Positions 37,480 to 49,404 are shown, counted from the first letter of the stretch. The stretch: 64,000 bases of DNA from Selaginella tamariscina (GCA_003024785.1 PUQB01000016.1:834501-898500); one strand, 5' to 3'. Notes: a model not told the origin generated them from the letters alone. A program made the numbers and translations.

Positions 37480-40400
37480 ATAAGGATAGGGAACCCCTAG
37501 GGTTTGTCCAACAAAGTGTGAGGTTTGCACTTCCACATCACTACTGGCTTCTATGTCGTCTATGCTTAGTGATGTCATTTCAATCTCCTCTCCACCTTGT
37601 TTTAGGCCAAAAAGGGTGTTGCAATTTTGTACTTGTGACAGTAGGTTCTTCTAACTCTCGGACAACAGTCTCCCAATAGTCAACCACATGTTTATATAGT
37701 TCTGAGTAACCAGTTGCCTTATTAAAATTCTTTGGCATCGATTTTTGAACCCATGCCACATATTTTTTGATGCCATCAAACATACTTGAATTCGAACGGG
37801 TACGATTAATAAAAAACGCCGTTTAAAATGCGCGTATAATACGGCGTTTAAACACCAAGAATATTTTTAAAAAAAACCTAAAGAATATGCTTCTTTTTTA
37901 CTTAGGATTAGGGTCCATGTAAAATCAGGGTTCGCGGGATCCGGAAGCGCTGAGGTAAGTCCGGGATGGGGGAGGAAGGCAACCATGCTGGAGCTAGGCT
38001 CATGTTCTGAAACTGAGGCCGACATCTGAAACAAGCCACGGCGTGAGTCCATGGAAGTGTAAGTATTGCTCGAATACTTACACTGGCGGCTGAATGAGTT
38101 CGCGCTCACTTGGGGGTGTGAAAGGAAGGAATGTAGAGATTTGTACAGGACAGGTGCCACTGGAGGTGGTGAACAAGGCTCGGGCATCTTTTAATCGTGT
38201 GGAGCTATATTATATTAAACCTATATTATATTATGTTAAACTTTTTAGTAACAGTTAATTATTTTTTAATTATATTAAAACTGAAAACCATTATACCCGT
38301 TCAAAAAAAGCTAAACGGGTATTAAACGTTCGATACCCGTTCGAATCCGGTTGCGTTTGAATGTTCGGATGCAAGTATGCCATCAATAATAACTTTTGTT
38401 CCTTGAGCTGAGCACTCTATGGAATAGGGTCTAGTTGTCCTTCTGGGAGAAGTGGCTTTCCATCCTCTCCACTTTTGAAGAGCATTAAGCCTCTTTCGGT
38501 AACCACTTGCTCTGATGGCCGTAACTTGTACTGCATAATAGGTATACCATCTCGTATGGAGAAAAAGAATTGTAGCGGCACAAGGTGACCAACTAAAGAA
38601 TCACTCCCTTCTTTTATATACTCCTTGAGAAATTTTTTGAAGTCTGGCACCTCAGTCACAAGCAAAGCACAACTTTTTTTGGAGATGCAATTTTCAAAAA
38701 GATTCATCATATGCGGTAAGGTAAGTGCACTTGTCCTTTTTGTAGAGTTGGAGACCTTGCTGAAGAACGCATCAATATCTTCATGAGTGTGACCAACCAT
38801 AAGGAAACTGAGCGTGATTGTTCAAACACACCTTTGGCAACAAGCATTGACAAGTATGCTAGCACATATCTAGAAAATAAAAGTAAGTATGAGCTTGAGA
38901 AACCCTTAAGTAAAATGATTTACCTATTTTTGTTCTCGCCTGCACAATTATCCATCTGTAAAAGCAAATGACGAGGAAGCTTATTTGATGTTGAGGACAC
39001 ATGTACACTATTTGAGCTAGATCCCTCCACTGAACCTGAACTCTCAACAGGGCCATCTGTTTTTTGTGCAGGTTGCTGACAATGCCTCTCATATTCCCAA
39101 GTAGCCTCAAGTGCAGACGTGTTCATGAGAGCATTATGTAAAGGTTGAAGGTGTTGTTTCTTCACTTTGAGATCACTGATAGGACTTGTCTGTGAGTGGG
39201 CTTCAAGGTTTCTGAAACACATGGCTAACGACCCAATAGTGAAATTGGAGTCGCTAGACCAATGTGGAAGTGAAAAGTGTCCATATGACTCACAACCGTG
39301 TCCATGTGTTAGCACATGTCAATGAAATCGGAAGTTTCATGACATTTCCAAGGCACTTTGGTGTTGCAAGAGCTTTGGAATGCTGGTCTTTGAATGATCC
39401 ATCTTGTCATGGATCAAGCACAGGTACTCTGATGGGCGTGACACAGAAAGCATGGTGTGCATAGTACTGAGACCGGCAAGTTTGTTGTGCAATCATGTGG
39501 GCCTCCATCTTCTTTGAATGGCAGTGATCTCCACCAAGGTTTTTGCACAAGCCTCTGCAGCCTTCAATGATGTACAAGTGTCACACTTGGAAAAGCTAGA
39601 GTGTTTTGCAATCTCCACATCCTTAAAATGAGTATTCCATATGTTGTTGAAGGTACCAGTGCAGATTGCTTGGAGCCCCATCAAACTGAGGCACTTGTTC
39701 ACATGTTCACACAGCTTCAATTGAGTGTAGATTGAAGGCAAAACCTTGAGATTTTCCCTGACCCCTGCATTTGTGGTTCGGCATTTGTGAGGCATCCTGT
39801 CTGCATTTGCTTCCACAAAAGCCTTGAGTATCTCTATGGCTGCCATAATGTGAGAGCGGGTTTTGACCAAGCAGTGTTCCCATGAACTGAGGTTCGCGCT
39901 CCATCTAGCCACTCATCCCTCCGACGGTAGAACGTGGTCTTTGGGATCCCGTATATACTACCAAGCTTTGAAGCAGATGGCCACCTTATTAAATACCATG
40001 GATGTACTCTGATAACCTGTGTCCGAGGCCATTCCATCAATACACCCAGTTAGTGCAGCATATACAAACTCATGCCTTTGCTTTTGGGTGAGCATACGAA
40101 AGACATGTCTACATTGGGTAATTTCATTCCGGTCTGCCATCTGACAATACTTCTTCTTGCAGCAGTAATCATGGAAATGCTCGTAACACTTTCGGAAGAT
40201 GTAGGATCCATCTTACCCTCTTGCTGAAACTTGCAGGGAAGATCTGCAACCCATGAATCGCCTTTTTCTTACAATAGGACCAATGCAAGGAACCTCTTCA
40301 AATATGGTTGTTTTTCCGGGTTGTTATTATTGAAATCCAACCCAGAATATGTGAACCATCTTGCCGTCTTAATTCAGATGTTGCCACCTCACGAGGGATC

Positions 40401-40830
40401 CAGATGCAATGTGCCATTAGGTGAAACCTCTGTCACAACTACACCCACGAATCAGCCCTAGTTTCTCTTCTGACACTGCTTCCATTGGATTTATAGCTGT
40501 TGATGTGTCTCCCCAACCTCAATCTCATGAAGAAAGAGAATCACCTCATCCATCATAGCAGGCAAGCCATCATCTGGTAAACTCATGCTACTATTTATTT
40601 GTGACTCTGCATATTCTGTTAGCCTTGACTTCATCCAAATTCCACAATACAGGAGAACCCTCCTCAAATTCCATTCTTGGAACCTCAACATGCTTGTAAA
40701 TGGTGTTCACCCATACGTACACACAAGATCCTTGGGCAATATTGCGACATGATGCATTATCATCTCGATCTTCCACAGTTCCAGTGCCAACTATCTCGTT
40801 GTTCCGAAGAAACATACTTTATCTCCATTA
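37480..40830 (-). pseudogene. DUF7869-type transposon-like gene, copy 1 (interrupted by a hAT-like insertion)
   Basis: From 40830 leftwards the pieces run in this order: 'VYVWVNTIYKHVEVPRMEFE'; 'CCKKKC' region and 'NEITQCRHVFRMLTQKQRHE'; 'VAICFKAW', 'SIYGIPKTTFYRRRDEWLDG'; 'HSSFSKCDTCTSLK'; 'ESYGHFSLPHWSSDSNFTIG'; 'LLQMDNCAGENKNR', an intron (38885-38932, on the minus strand), 'YVLAYL'; 'VGHTHEDIDAFFSKVSNSTK'; 'MQYKLRPSEQVVTERG'; 'GIKKYVAWVQKSMPKN' and 'HPFWPKTRW'. 'DNCxxENKN' and 'GHTHEDID' are hallmarks of DUF7869 proteins, which spread with eukaryotic transposons and have a presumed RNase-H-like fold (family knowledge, from memory). Several one-base frameshifts and a 599-bp insertion make this copy nonfunctional as given. 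Confidence 0.7.
37781..38379. mobile_element. 599-bp non-autonomous hAT-like element inside DUF7869 copy 1
   Basis: Ends are inverted: 'CATACTTGAATTCGAAC' at 37781 and 'GTTCGGATGCAAGTATG' at 38363-38379 (outer eight bases perfect, the rest near). Flanks are CCATCAAA (37773-37780) and CCATCAAT (38380-38387), an 8-bp target duplication with one change. The uninterrupted second gene copy (about 56382) shows the empty-site arrangement. Subterminal repeats of 'AACGGGTA'/'TACCCGTT' occur at both ends, as in hAT elements. An internal minus-strand open frame (37867-38187) resembles nothing I know. Confidence 0.75.
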
Positions 40831-40987
40831 TTAAACATATTGTCTTGCACATAAATAATTGTGTTATCTATGATATTTGTTTATGCAATATTTCTAAGAA
40901 ATCTGAACTGCAGTTACTTAATAATATGCATGTGCAATAATACATAATTATGTATAAGGATAATATCTCATGCTTGATTAATATAAT

Positions 40988-41745
40988 TGATGGGTGGGAT
41001 TAATCCCGCCCACGATCCCTCCGACGAGGAACGGTGGGTGGGATTAATCCCGCTGTGAACTCCCTCCGACGAGGAAGAAGCAGCGGAATTAATCCCACCA
41101 AAACTCCCTCCGACGGGAAGAGGCGGCATGATTAATCCCACCAAAACTCCTCCGACGAGGAAGAGGCGGCATGATTAAATCCCATCAACTCCTCCGACGA
41201 GGAAGAGGCGGTCGCAACACCCTTCCATGAGAAGAGTCAGCGGGATTAATCCCGCCCACAACTCTCACGACGGGGAATAGGTGGTGGGATTAATCTCCTC
41301 CACAACTTTCAACGGGAAATAGGTGGTGGGATTAATCCACCTATAATTATTTTCGAAGCTATGATTTCAAAGAGATCGCGAGGGGGTAGCGGGATTAATC
41401 TCACCGATGCTTTTCTATGTTCGAAATTGATTGACAGGATAAAATCCTGCCACAAATCTTTAAAACAGGGAAGTGGTGGCGAGATTAATCCCGCCACCCC
41501 TTCTCTGCCTCTTAGAATGGTGGCAGGATTAATCCCGCCGACAACTCTTTTTAATAAATTTAGGTCTTTATAATTGAGAGAGTTATCGGTGGGATTAATC
41601 CACCAGTCTTTTTCAGAGGTGAAGAAACATTGCTCGGACTAATTCTGCCATAGTTATCAAAAAATAGTAGCGGGATTAATCCTGCACTCTTCTAAGAGGC
41701 GAAAAAGAAATGGCTAGATTAATCCCCTGCCCCGGCTAACCGAGA
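40988..41745. repeat. Palindromic satellite array A (GGCGGGATTAATCCCGCC family)
   Basis: About fifteen units, 42-70 bp apart, each centred on 'GGATTAATCC' with GC-rich complementary flanks. The left part has a regular unit carrying 'CTCCGACGAGGAAGAGGCGG' between palindromes; the right part is more divergent. It abuts the 5' side of DUF7869 copy 1. Confidence 0.85.
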
Positions 41746-42346
41746 ATATTAAGTAAGAAGGATGTTTAAACGAGATAAATCCCTAATAGAATATAATGTA
41801 ATCCTAATGCATTCCTAAACCCCTAAATTTTAATTTTAAGAGAGAATGTAAGAGAGTGAATCTTTATAAGTATATCTAATTTTGTTTATAATACTTGTAA
41901 ACGGCACTTCCCAGGCGCTGCAGAGGGCGCTCGTGGCGACCCACCTCTCTCTATGCTTTCTTATAAACAATAGCACCCAATTTAATCACTCCTGAGTTGA
42001 TCACTATCAAGAAAAAAGAAGATCTAAAGAGTGAAAATTATATAAATAAAGAAACCCTTGCCAAGGAAAGAACCAGATCTGAATTTGAGTGGGAAATTAA
42101 ATGCATTTTCAATTTACATGTCAGACTGACAATACTTATATCAGAAATTCAAAAATTTTAAATAATAAAAGATAAATTTAAGATGAGTTAACACAAATAA
42201 CCAACACTTTGACATATATATTCTCCAATTCCAATGAGTGTTAAAAATTACATTTAATGTAATTCAAGTGATTCAAGCTGTTTAATATTACGAAATTTTA
42301 ATAATTATCTACATTCTTATATTCAAGTATATTTTAAGTTTAATTA

Positions 42347-42389
<43 letters not shown>

Positions 42390-43130
42390 TTATACAATAA
42401 ATAAATTGATATATTATTCTGTCTCATTTAAAATATATTCATAGTTATTTATTTATTATATTCTTAATTACTCGAGTATTAATTTACATTTCCTATTATT
42501 AATGGTATTCTTTATTATTTTCTTAATATTCAAAGAATATTCCAATATTAAACCTGATTATCATAATTAAATTAGTCTTATTCTTAATTATTTCAGTAAT
42601 TATTTTCATTTGTATATATTTAATGGATTCTAATTAATTTCTTATTATTTAAGAATATTCCTATGTTAAACCTTCTTTCAATATAATTAATATTATATTA
42701 AATATAATACTATATATATAGATAAAATGATATATTATTATGTATAATTTAAAATATGTTCATAATGTGTATATTAATATCATTTTTCTTAATTACTTGA
42801 GTAATTAATCTACATTTCTTTATATTAATGGGATATTCTTTATTATTTTCTTATTATTCCAAGAATATTCCAATATTAAACATGATTATCATAATTAATT
42901 TAGTTAATTATTTCAGTACTATTTACATTTATATATATTAATGGGATTTTCTCAATTAATTTCTTATTATTTTAAGAAATTCCAATGTTAAACCTTATTA
43001 TCAATATTAAATTAATATATATTATTAAAACTACTATATGGCTATATATTAGATAAATCATATATTATTATGTATAATTTAAAATATGTTCATAGTGTGT
43101 TTATTAATATTATTTTTCTTAATTATTCGA
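41746..43130. other. AT-rich spacer with a degenerate tandem repeat
   Basis: No gene. A (TA)n tract lies near 42350-42388. From about 42470 to 43100 a unit of roughly 165-190 bp repeats ('TTTACATTT', 'TTCTTATTATT.AAGAATATT', 'CCAATATTAAACCT.ATTATC'). Confidence 0.6.
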
Positions 43131-43720
43131 TGTTTGTTTTGTACACATAATATGTACTGTCTCTTCTCTCATACATACACACCATGCATGATCCAAATAT
43201 GTATTGATGTTACAATATATGTATTATGTATGTATGTCTGTTTATAATATGTGTATGTATATATGTGTATTAATATATGCAATGTGTATAAAATTAATTT
43301 TTTACACTCCTCTTTTCTCGTACATACACATCATGCATGATCCATCCTAAATCCTAAACCCTAAACCCTAAACCTTATGTAACACATTGAATTTACACAT
43401 GTAATATGTTTGTATGTCTGCGTGTATACATGTGTGTATGTATATATTGTTACTAATATATGCAATGTGTATGAATTTAATTTGTTAACACTCTTTCTCT
43501 TCCCTCATAACACACACGCATGCATGATTCAATATAATATGTACTGTCTCTCTTGTCTCAAACACACACCATGCATGATCCATAATATGTATTGTCTCTC
43601 TTCTCTCATACATACACACTATGCATAATCCATAATATGTAGTCTATCTCTCATCTCAAACATACACATCATACATAATATTACAATATTATATACTAAT
43701 ATGTTGTATGTATATGTGTA
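43130..43720. repeat. Tandem repeat of about 50 bp with an interstitial telomere-like run
   Basis: Units contain 'TGTCTCTCTTCTCTCATACA' followed by 'CACACCATGCATGATCC' and 'ATAATATGTA'. They recur near 43150, 43310, 43490, 43545, 43585 and 43640. At 43346-43374 there is 'CCTAAACCCTAAACCC', the plant telomere heptamer in about four imperfect copies. Confidence 0.75.
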
Positions 43721-44029
43721 TAATAGTATGTGTATATATATGTATTACTATATACATGAAAATTTAACACTCTCATAGACACACACATGTTAAACCCTGC
43801 ATGATTTATATTTTTGGGGTGTATGTGATACACCCACGCACATAAATTTAAAATTATGATAATATAATGAAAGAATATTTGTTTAAGGGTGAATCTATAT
43901 TTTTTTTTTTTTAGGGTTTAAGTATATTCTTAGAAGGAATATTTGATTATATTCTATTCCTTTTAGGGTTTAGGTATATTCTTAGGGTTTCAAGAAAAGC
44001 GGCAACTGTGAAATCTCCCTCTCTCTCAC

Positions 44030-44184
44030 ACATAGGTGAGATCTTTCTCTCTCTCTCTCACACGCACACTCCTGTGTTTATTTTATTATTTTTATTCACA
44101 TATACATTTATATGTGTGTATCTTAATAATAAAATTTATTTATCTATCTCTCGCACACACACGCACACTCCTATACATATACAT

Positions 44185-44222
<38 letters not shown>

Positions 44223-44320
44223 CACACACACATATATATACATATACATATATATGTGTGTGTGTGTCTCTATAATTTTAATTATTTATCTATCTCTTGC
44301 ACACACACGCACTCATGTAT

Positions 44321-44366
<46 letters not shown>

Positions 44367-44549
44367 TGTGTGTGTGTTTGTTTGTTTATCTGTATGATTT
44401 TATTTGTTTCGCTCACACACTCATATACACGATATACATATACACACATATATTATGTGTACCATTATCTGTATAATTTTATTTATTTATCTATCTCTCG
44501 CACACACACGCACACTCTTGTATATACATATACATATACATATATATAC

Positions 44550-44583
<34 letters not shown>

Positions 44584-44709
44584 CTGTATAATTTAATTTA
44601 TTTAGCACACACACCCGATATACATATATATACATATATATATGCGTGTTTATCTGTATAATCTAATTTATTTTGCACACACACGCACACACATGATATA
44701 CATATCCAT

Positions 44710-44763
<54 letters not shown>

Positions 44764-44850
44764 TGTATTTTATAATCTTATTGATTTTTCTATTTCTGGC
44801 ACACACGCACACTCCCATATATACATATACATATATATATATATATGACC
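44030..44850. repeat. Compound microsatellite field, about 110-130-bp higher-order repeat
   Basis: Six or so units of 'TTTATTTATCTATCTCTCGC' plus (CA)n, (TA)n and (TG)n are repeated head to tail. Long open frames here are only low-complexity reading of these repeats. Confidence 0.85.
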
Positions 44851-44854
44851 AAAG

Positions 44855-45725
44855 GGCGGCGGGATTAATCCCACCGCTATTTAGTTAGCCTCGCGAGCGA
44901 CAGGATTAATCCCGCTGCTCATCCGTTACCTCATGAGCGGTGGGATTAATCCCACTGCCCAGGCCCTTCATGTAGGTCATGAGCAGCGGAATTAATCCCG
45001 CCGCCCTTCACGCAGGCTATTTGGTTAGCCTCATGAGTGGCAGGATTAATCCCGCCGCCCATGAGGCTAATCAAAGAGCGGCGGGATTAATCCTTCCGCC
45101 CATGGCCTACATGAAGGGCCTGGGCGGTGGGATTAATCCCTCCGCACACACATGCCCTATGCAGAAGGTGGCGGGATTAATCTCGCCACTCATGGCCTAC
45201 ATGAAGGGCCTGAGCAGCGGTATTAATCCGCTGCCCATGGCCTGCCTAGCTGGCGGGATTAATCCTGCCGCCTTCCGCACAGGGCATGGGTGTGCGGCAG
45301 GATTAATCCCGCTAGCTAAACCTTCATGCAGGCCACGGGTGGCGGAATTAATCTCGCCGACCTTTTATGCTTGGTATCGGGATTAATCCCGCCAACTGCC
45401 TTAATCCATATGAGATTGTCGTGGGCGGGATTAATCCCGTCCACTAAGGGTGGCGTGATTAATCCTGCCACCCTTCTCTTTTTTCTTCATTGGTGAGTCG
45501 AATCAATCCTGACCATCTCTATCTAAGACGGAGAACGGTTACTGCATACCAATTGAGGGGACTGAGAAGGGTGGCAAGATTAATTCCACCATCCCTTCCA
45601 TGGTGGGCGAGATTAATCCCGCCACCCTTCTCTTTTCCCTGAATGGATGTGCCAAATAAATCCCGACCAGTTCTCTCTAAGACCGAGAAGATGGCGAGAT
45701 AAATCTCGCTCCACCTTCTATGTGA
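44855..45725. repeat. Palindromic satellite array B (GGCGGGATTAATCCCGCC family)
   Basis: About eighteen units at 35-60-bp spacing. Consensus core 'GGCGGGATTAATCCCGCC'. Linkers often read 'CATGGCCTACATGAAGGGCC'. Flank variants such as GGTGGG/CCCACT, GTGGCG/CGCCAC and CAGCGG/CCGCTG tend to stay complementary across the dyad. Confidence 0.88.
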
Positions 45726-45795
45726 ATATATATGTATTAGTATATATAAGTTGCATATCTCATTTTATTTACTTCTATTATTTTACCATATGTGA

Positions 45796-45881
45796 AACTG
45801 TCCAAAGCTCACATTGTGGTGGTTCTAAAACCAAATGTTATCTGTCTTTTGCACTATCACAAACGTGAGCTTTGGACAGTT
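45796..45881. repeat. Perfect 17-bp inverted repeat (hairpin, 52-nt loop)
   Basis: AACTGTCCAAAGCTCAC at 45796-45812 and its exact reverse complement GTGAGCTTTGGACAGTT at 45865-45881. It lies just upstream of an intron-bearing gene fragment. Could be a small-RNA hairpin, a foldback remnant or a short TIR pair. Confidence 0.8.
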
Positions 45882-46009
45882 AATCCGTCCACTTCTTCTG
45901 AGACAAAGCAGGGTGTATGTGAATTTATCAGTGTATTATTTTTGTATATTCGGGTTTATACAAGTGTGTGTGCGTTTTTATATGATTTGTATTCATAGTG
46001 TATTATTGT

Positions 46010-47560
46010 GCAGAAGGACGATTTGATCAAACAAGGAGATTCAGTCATTAGTATGGAGTCGTCGTCAAATTCTGGGTAAGAATTATAATAAAATCTGTTA
46101 TACTCGGATATGTGCTTGAAGAACTAATCATTTTTATTCAGATGTGGAATTGAGGTGACATTGAAGACGAGAGCAGAGAAGAGATGGGCAGGGGATTCTG
46201 GAATCAACTTGGCATATTTCAAAATAAACGGGAAGCGCATTGGAGCAACCATGGTTGCTGTCAAACTAACCTCTGTCACATTGCATGGACAAGCAAAACA
46301 ATGGAAAGTAGATTTACTAGTCAAGCACCAAAGCAGTCTGCGAACCCAGATTGGACGATGCTCGACACGTATGCCTTGTTCCATCCAATGTCACGTTCTC
46401 GGATCCAGAGGTCGCCAGTTACAACATTAATCTCGGGTGGTCTTGTCGACTTGTGGATAATATGTTCACGTGTTCACTAATGATGTTGACCGTGGAGTTC
46501 TTCTTCAACTCAACGAAAGCCCATCTATGGAGGGGATCCAATTAGATGTCTACTTCGAAGATCTTCAGACTCATCGAGTAGGTGTATTCTCAACAGAGAT
46601 TGCTTCACAATATAGAACATCCACAAGTGGAGCAATCGTCCCTTCACAGAAGAACACAGCGACATCATTAGGGAGATTGAGAGGGTGGCTCGGTCCCAGG
46701 TTCTTTTACAGATCACGTTCAATTTGCTTAGGAATTTTTAGAAATGGAAGAGTGTGCCGAGAACATTAGAAGCTGCAGTCGGGGATCACACATGTTGATT
46801 TGGATCGTAGAAGAAAATCATCAGTCGTTTTGTCAGTTGCACCTGTGGCATCCCATGCTGCAATAAGCCACAAGGAAATGATGTTGGATATAGGATTTAT
46901 GAGTGTAGGGTTAAGTATTGCAGCGTCAACCCAAACTTCAATTACAGGCCACTTAACTAGGAACGTGTAGCTGAGCTCATGAGAAGATGAAGGACGCAAT
47001 TCTTACACCGTTCCACATAATGCTGTTTTGTGCCCATACTACGAAAGAAAGAAAGGCGCTGACAAAGTGTGGGTGACAACACCAGAAAATCACGAAGATT
47101 CAACGGAGAATAGAAAATCAATCAAGTACAAGAATCTCAATTAGTTCTAGTGGCCAACACAATAACGGCACCCAACGACTTCTTGATGAAACAACAAAGG
47201 AACGATGGCAACAAAACTTTTCAAGCATACCCGTGAAAAGCTGATAAAAAGATGGCATTTTTAGCTAAGCCAAATTTCATAATCGAGTAGTACCATAAGT
47301 TATCGGTGGAATGGGACGCTGCCGACACCAACCACTACAACAGTAAAATATGGGAGAAGTTCAGACACACGTGATTTGTGTGGGAACATTTTTAGGTGAC
47401 CACAAAGAGCTACTGCAGGGAATACACAATGTGCGAACTATCAGGTAAGCAAATTGTCTGGGCGGGATTATCTTGCCGGTATATTAATTTATCTTTTTTT
47501 TTCATAGAGTTGAAGAAATTGTAGCAGTTGATTTTGCCCAGGTGGGCAGGAAGGAAACAT
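46010..47560 (+). pseudogene. Unrecognised intron-bearing protein, frameshifted
   Basis: An acceptor at 46011/46012 is followed by 'DLIKQGDSVISMESSS', a donor at 46076 and an acceptor at 46141. The next part is 'CGIEVTLKTRAEKRWAGDSG', 'INLAYFKINGKRIGATMVAV' and 'KLTSVTLHGQAKQWKVDLLV'. Further collinear pieces in other frames include 'FSDPEVASYNINLGWSCRLV', 'DVDRGVLLQLNESPSMEGIQ', 'LDVYFEDLQTHRVGVF' and, near 47010-47120, 'HNAVLCPYYERKKGADKVWV'. I do not recognise the family. It runs into the left palindrome arm and may be the 5' part of the same transcription unit. Confidence 0.4.
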
Positions 47561-47759
47561 TCTTTTTGATGATGTTGATTTCATGTTCTGAGGATAAGAT
47601 CTTTGCCAAATGATTGGGGATTATGGAATCCTTTACTAAAGGAACACTAAAGAAGAAATAGACAAGTGAAGGGGAGCCCTCGGAGAAGTTTGCAAAGAAA
47701 CCCAGTAAGACACCGAAGGCTAAGTCTGTTCAATTTATAAAGGATGTAGATAATGATTT

Positions 47760-49150
47760 CAAGCTCACATGGTTGAAGCCTTTAAATGGAACAACGATGG
47801 AGGAGATGAAAGTCTTGGCTAATTTGGTGATTAATGGCAAACTATAGATTAACATTAGCAGCCCCACCTCTCCTTTTCATGTCAAGGCAATGGAATTGAA
47901 GACGGTTAGGCACTTCAAGGAGTGGTTGGGAATACACTGTCACAAACTGGGTTGGACCTCAACCTCAACATACGAAGAGGTCAGCAAATATTTGCATGTG
48001 ACAAATGATGATATGTTTGTCCAATGGGTGAATCAATCGGAATATCTGGGCAAGAATCTATTGCACGCCAACGCCAAAAAGGAGAACATTACAATGACGC
48101 CTTCTCTTATGGCAATCCTTAAGTAGCGGAGAACCGAGTTGAACCTTATAAAGGAGGATGCTACGAATCATAACAATCCCTACAGATGTTTGTTGTTGGA
48201 TTGGAGACTTTATGGGGTAACATCACTGCTTGTAGGAAATCGTTTCAATTGTTCGTGATGAATCGGCGGGTGTCAAAAAATCCTTCGACAGATAGGACAT
48301 TAGAGGATTTAGTGGAGAAACTTATCCGTGCAAGCATGTACAAAGAAGGTATTTATTATTGAATTCATGCTTGCACTCTTCACTGATACCTACGTTTTCA
48401 TGTATTTATTTTTAATTCTTACTCATGTCACCGATACTTTTGCCTTCGCCTTTGCTAAGAAGAATAGACATCATTGGATAGGATTTTATATGAATGATAC
48501 TAATCCCAAGTGCATTGATACGGTTGTTCACTTGGTTATTAGGAATGCACCAAACAATTTCAAACTTCTAAATGACTGGCCAAGCATCTATTTGCACTCC
48601 AACGGGCATGAACCTCCATCTAATACACCGATAGCTGAGAGGGACGTATTCGGCAATGTATGTTATCCAAACATCACAAGTCAAGCGGCACGGAGCATCA
48701 TCAACTTGATTAAGGGTCCTCATAGTGATGCATGGGTTTTTGACTACTGCACTAGGGGGTCTGTCTTGAAGGAGTGTTACCTTCGGGATACATGTGTGTT
48801 TGCCGTTAAAAGGATATAAGACCATGGTTGAGGACATGAACAAGTGGATAGAGAGGTTCTCAATTGACTACCCCAACAAACCCATACAGGAGTATTTAGG
48901 AAAGTTCCCTCCCAAGAAGTGCGATAACTCTGAAGACGAATCTGGTTCAATGTCGGAGTCTGAGGACGATCTTCAATTAGATATTAGACTAGAAGTTATC
49001 TCGAGGAGTACAGAACATTCACATACTCCATTACCTATGGAAACATCAACAGAAGATACAAAAGATTATGAACGATTTAATAAGTGGCTTAGACCTTCTT
49101 TGCCTCACTCAGAAGGTAATAGCGAAGAAGAATTATTAATGAGTTCTTAG
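47760..49150 (+). pseudogene. Degraded gene with beta-class DNA-methyltransferase-like region (left arm)
   Basis: Pieces in order: 'FKLTWLKPLNGTTMEEM'; 'HFKEWLGIHCHKLGWTSTST' with 'YEEVSKYLHVTNDD'; 'PYRCLLLDWRLYGVT' (in the place where such enzymes carry a DPPY-like motif IV); 'LFVMNRRVSKNPSTDRTLED'; 'FAFAFAKKNRHHWIGFYMND'; 'ERDVFGNVCYPNITSQAARS' and 'IINLIKGPHSDAWVFDYCTR' plus 'GSVLKECYLRDTCVFAV' (resembling motif X followed by motif I, 'VLDpfaGsGs'). The order IV-X-I fits class beta. A highly acidic tail follows ('SEDESGSMSESEDD', about 48920-48980). In-frame stops (for example 48124) and frameshifts make it nonfunctional. The methyltransferase reading is an inference from motif spacing, not a confirmed homology. 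Confidence 0.4.
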
Positions 49151-49404
49151 AGTGACGAATAGTTGTAAATGAGTGTAACATAAGACATTTTTGTATATTT
49201 CATTTATATTTGTACAGAAAATAAATTCTCAAGGATTAAAGAAGCTTTTAGTTCAAACATGGGTCACACATTAACAAGGTAAATAATATACCTTGATAAT
49301 TATAAGGCTAGCTAACTATCATTTTGCAAATGTAATGAAATAGTTGAGAACATGGATTTTCAGCATTGCCATGAGGTAAGAGAGGGGTTTGGCGAAAATT
49401 TCTT

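Noticed and set aside
37867-38187. 106-residue frame inside the hAT-like element
   Set aside because: No recognisable domain, and it lies wholly in a non-autonomous insertion. Kept only as a note in that entry.
44008-44848. Long open frames rich in His, Thr, Tyr, Ile
   Set aside because: They are only translations of CA, TA and TG microsatellites and are repeated head to tail.
44855-45725. Regularly spaced palindromic repeats that look like a CRISPR array
   Set aside because: The units vary, the linkers are themselves repeated rather than unique spacers, spacing is irregular, and the genomic context is a plant nucleus with no cas genes.
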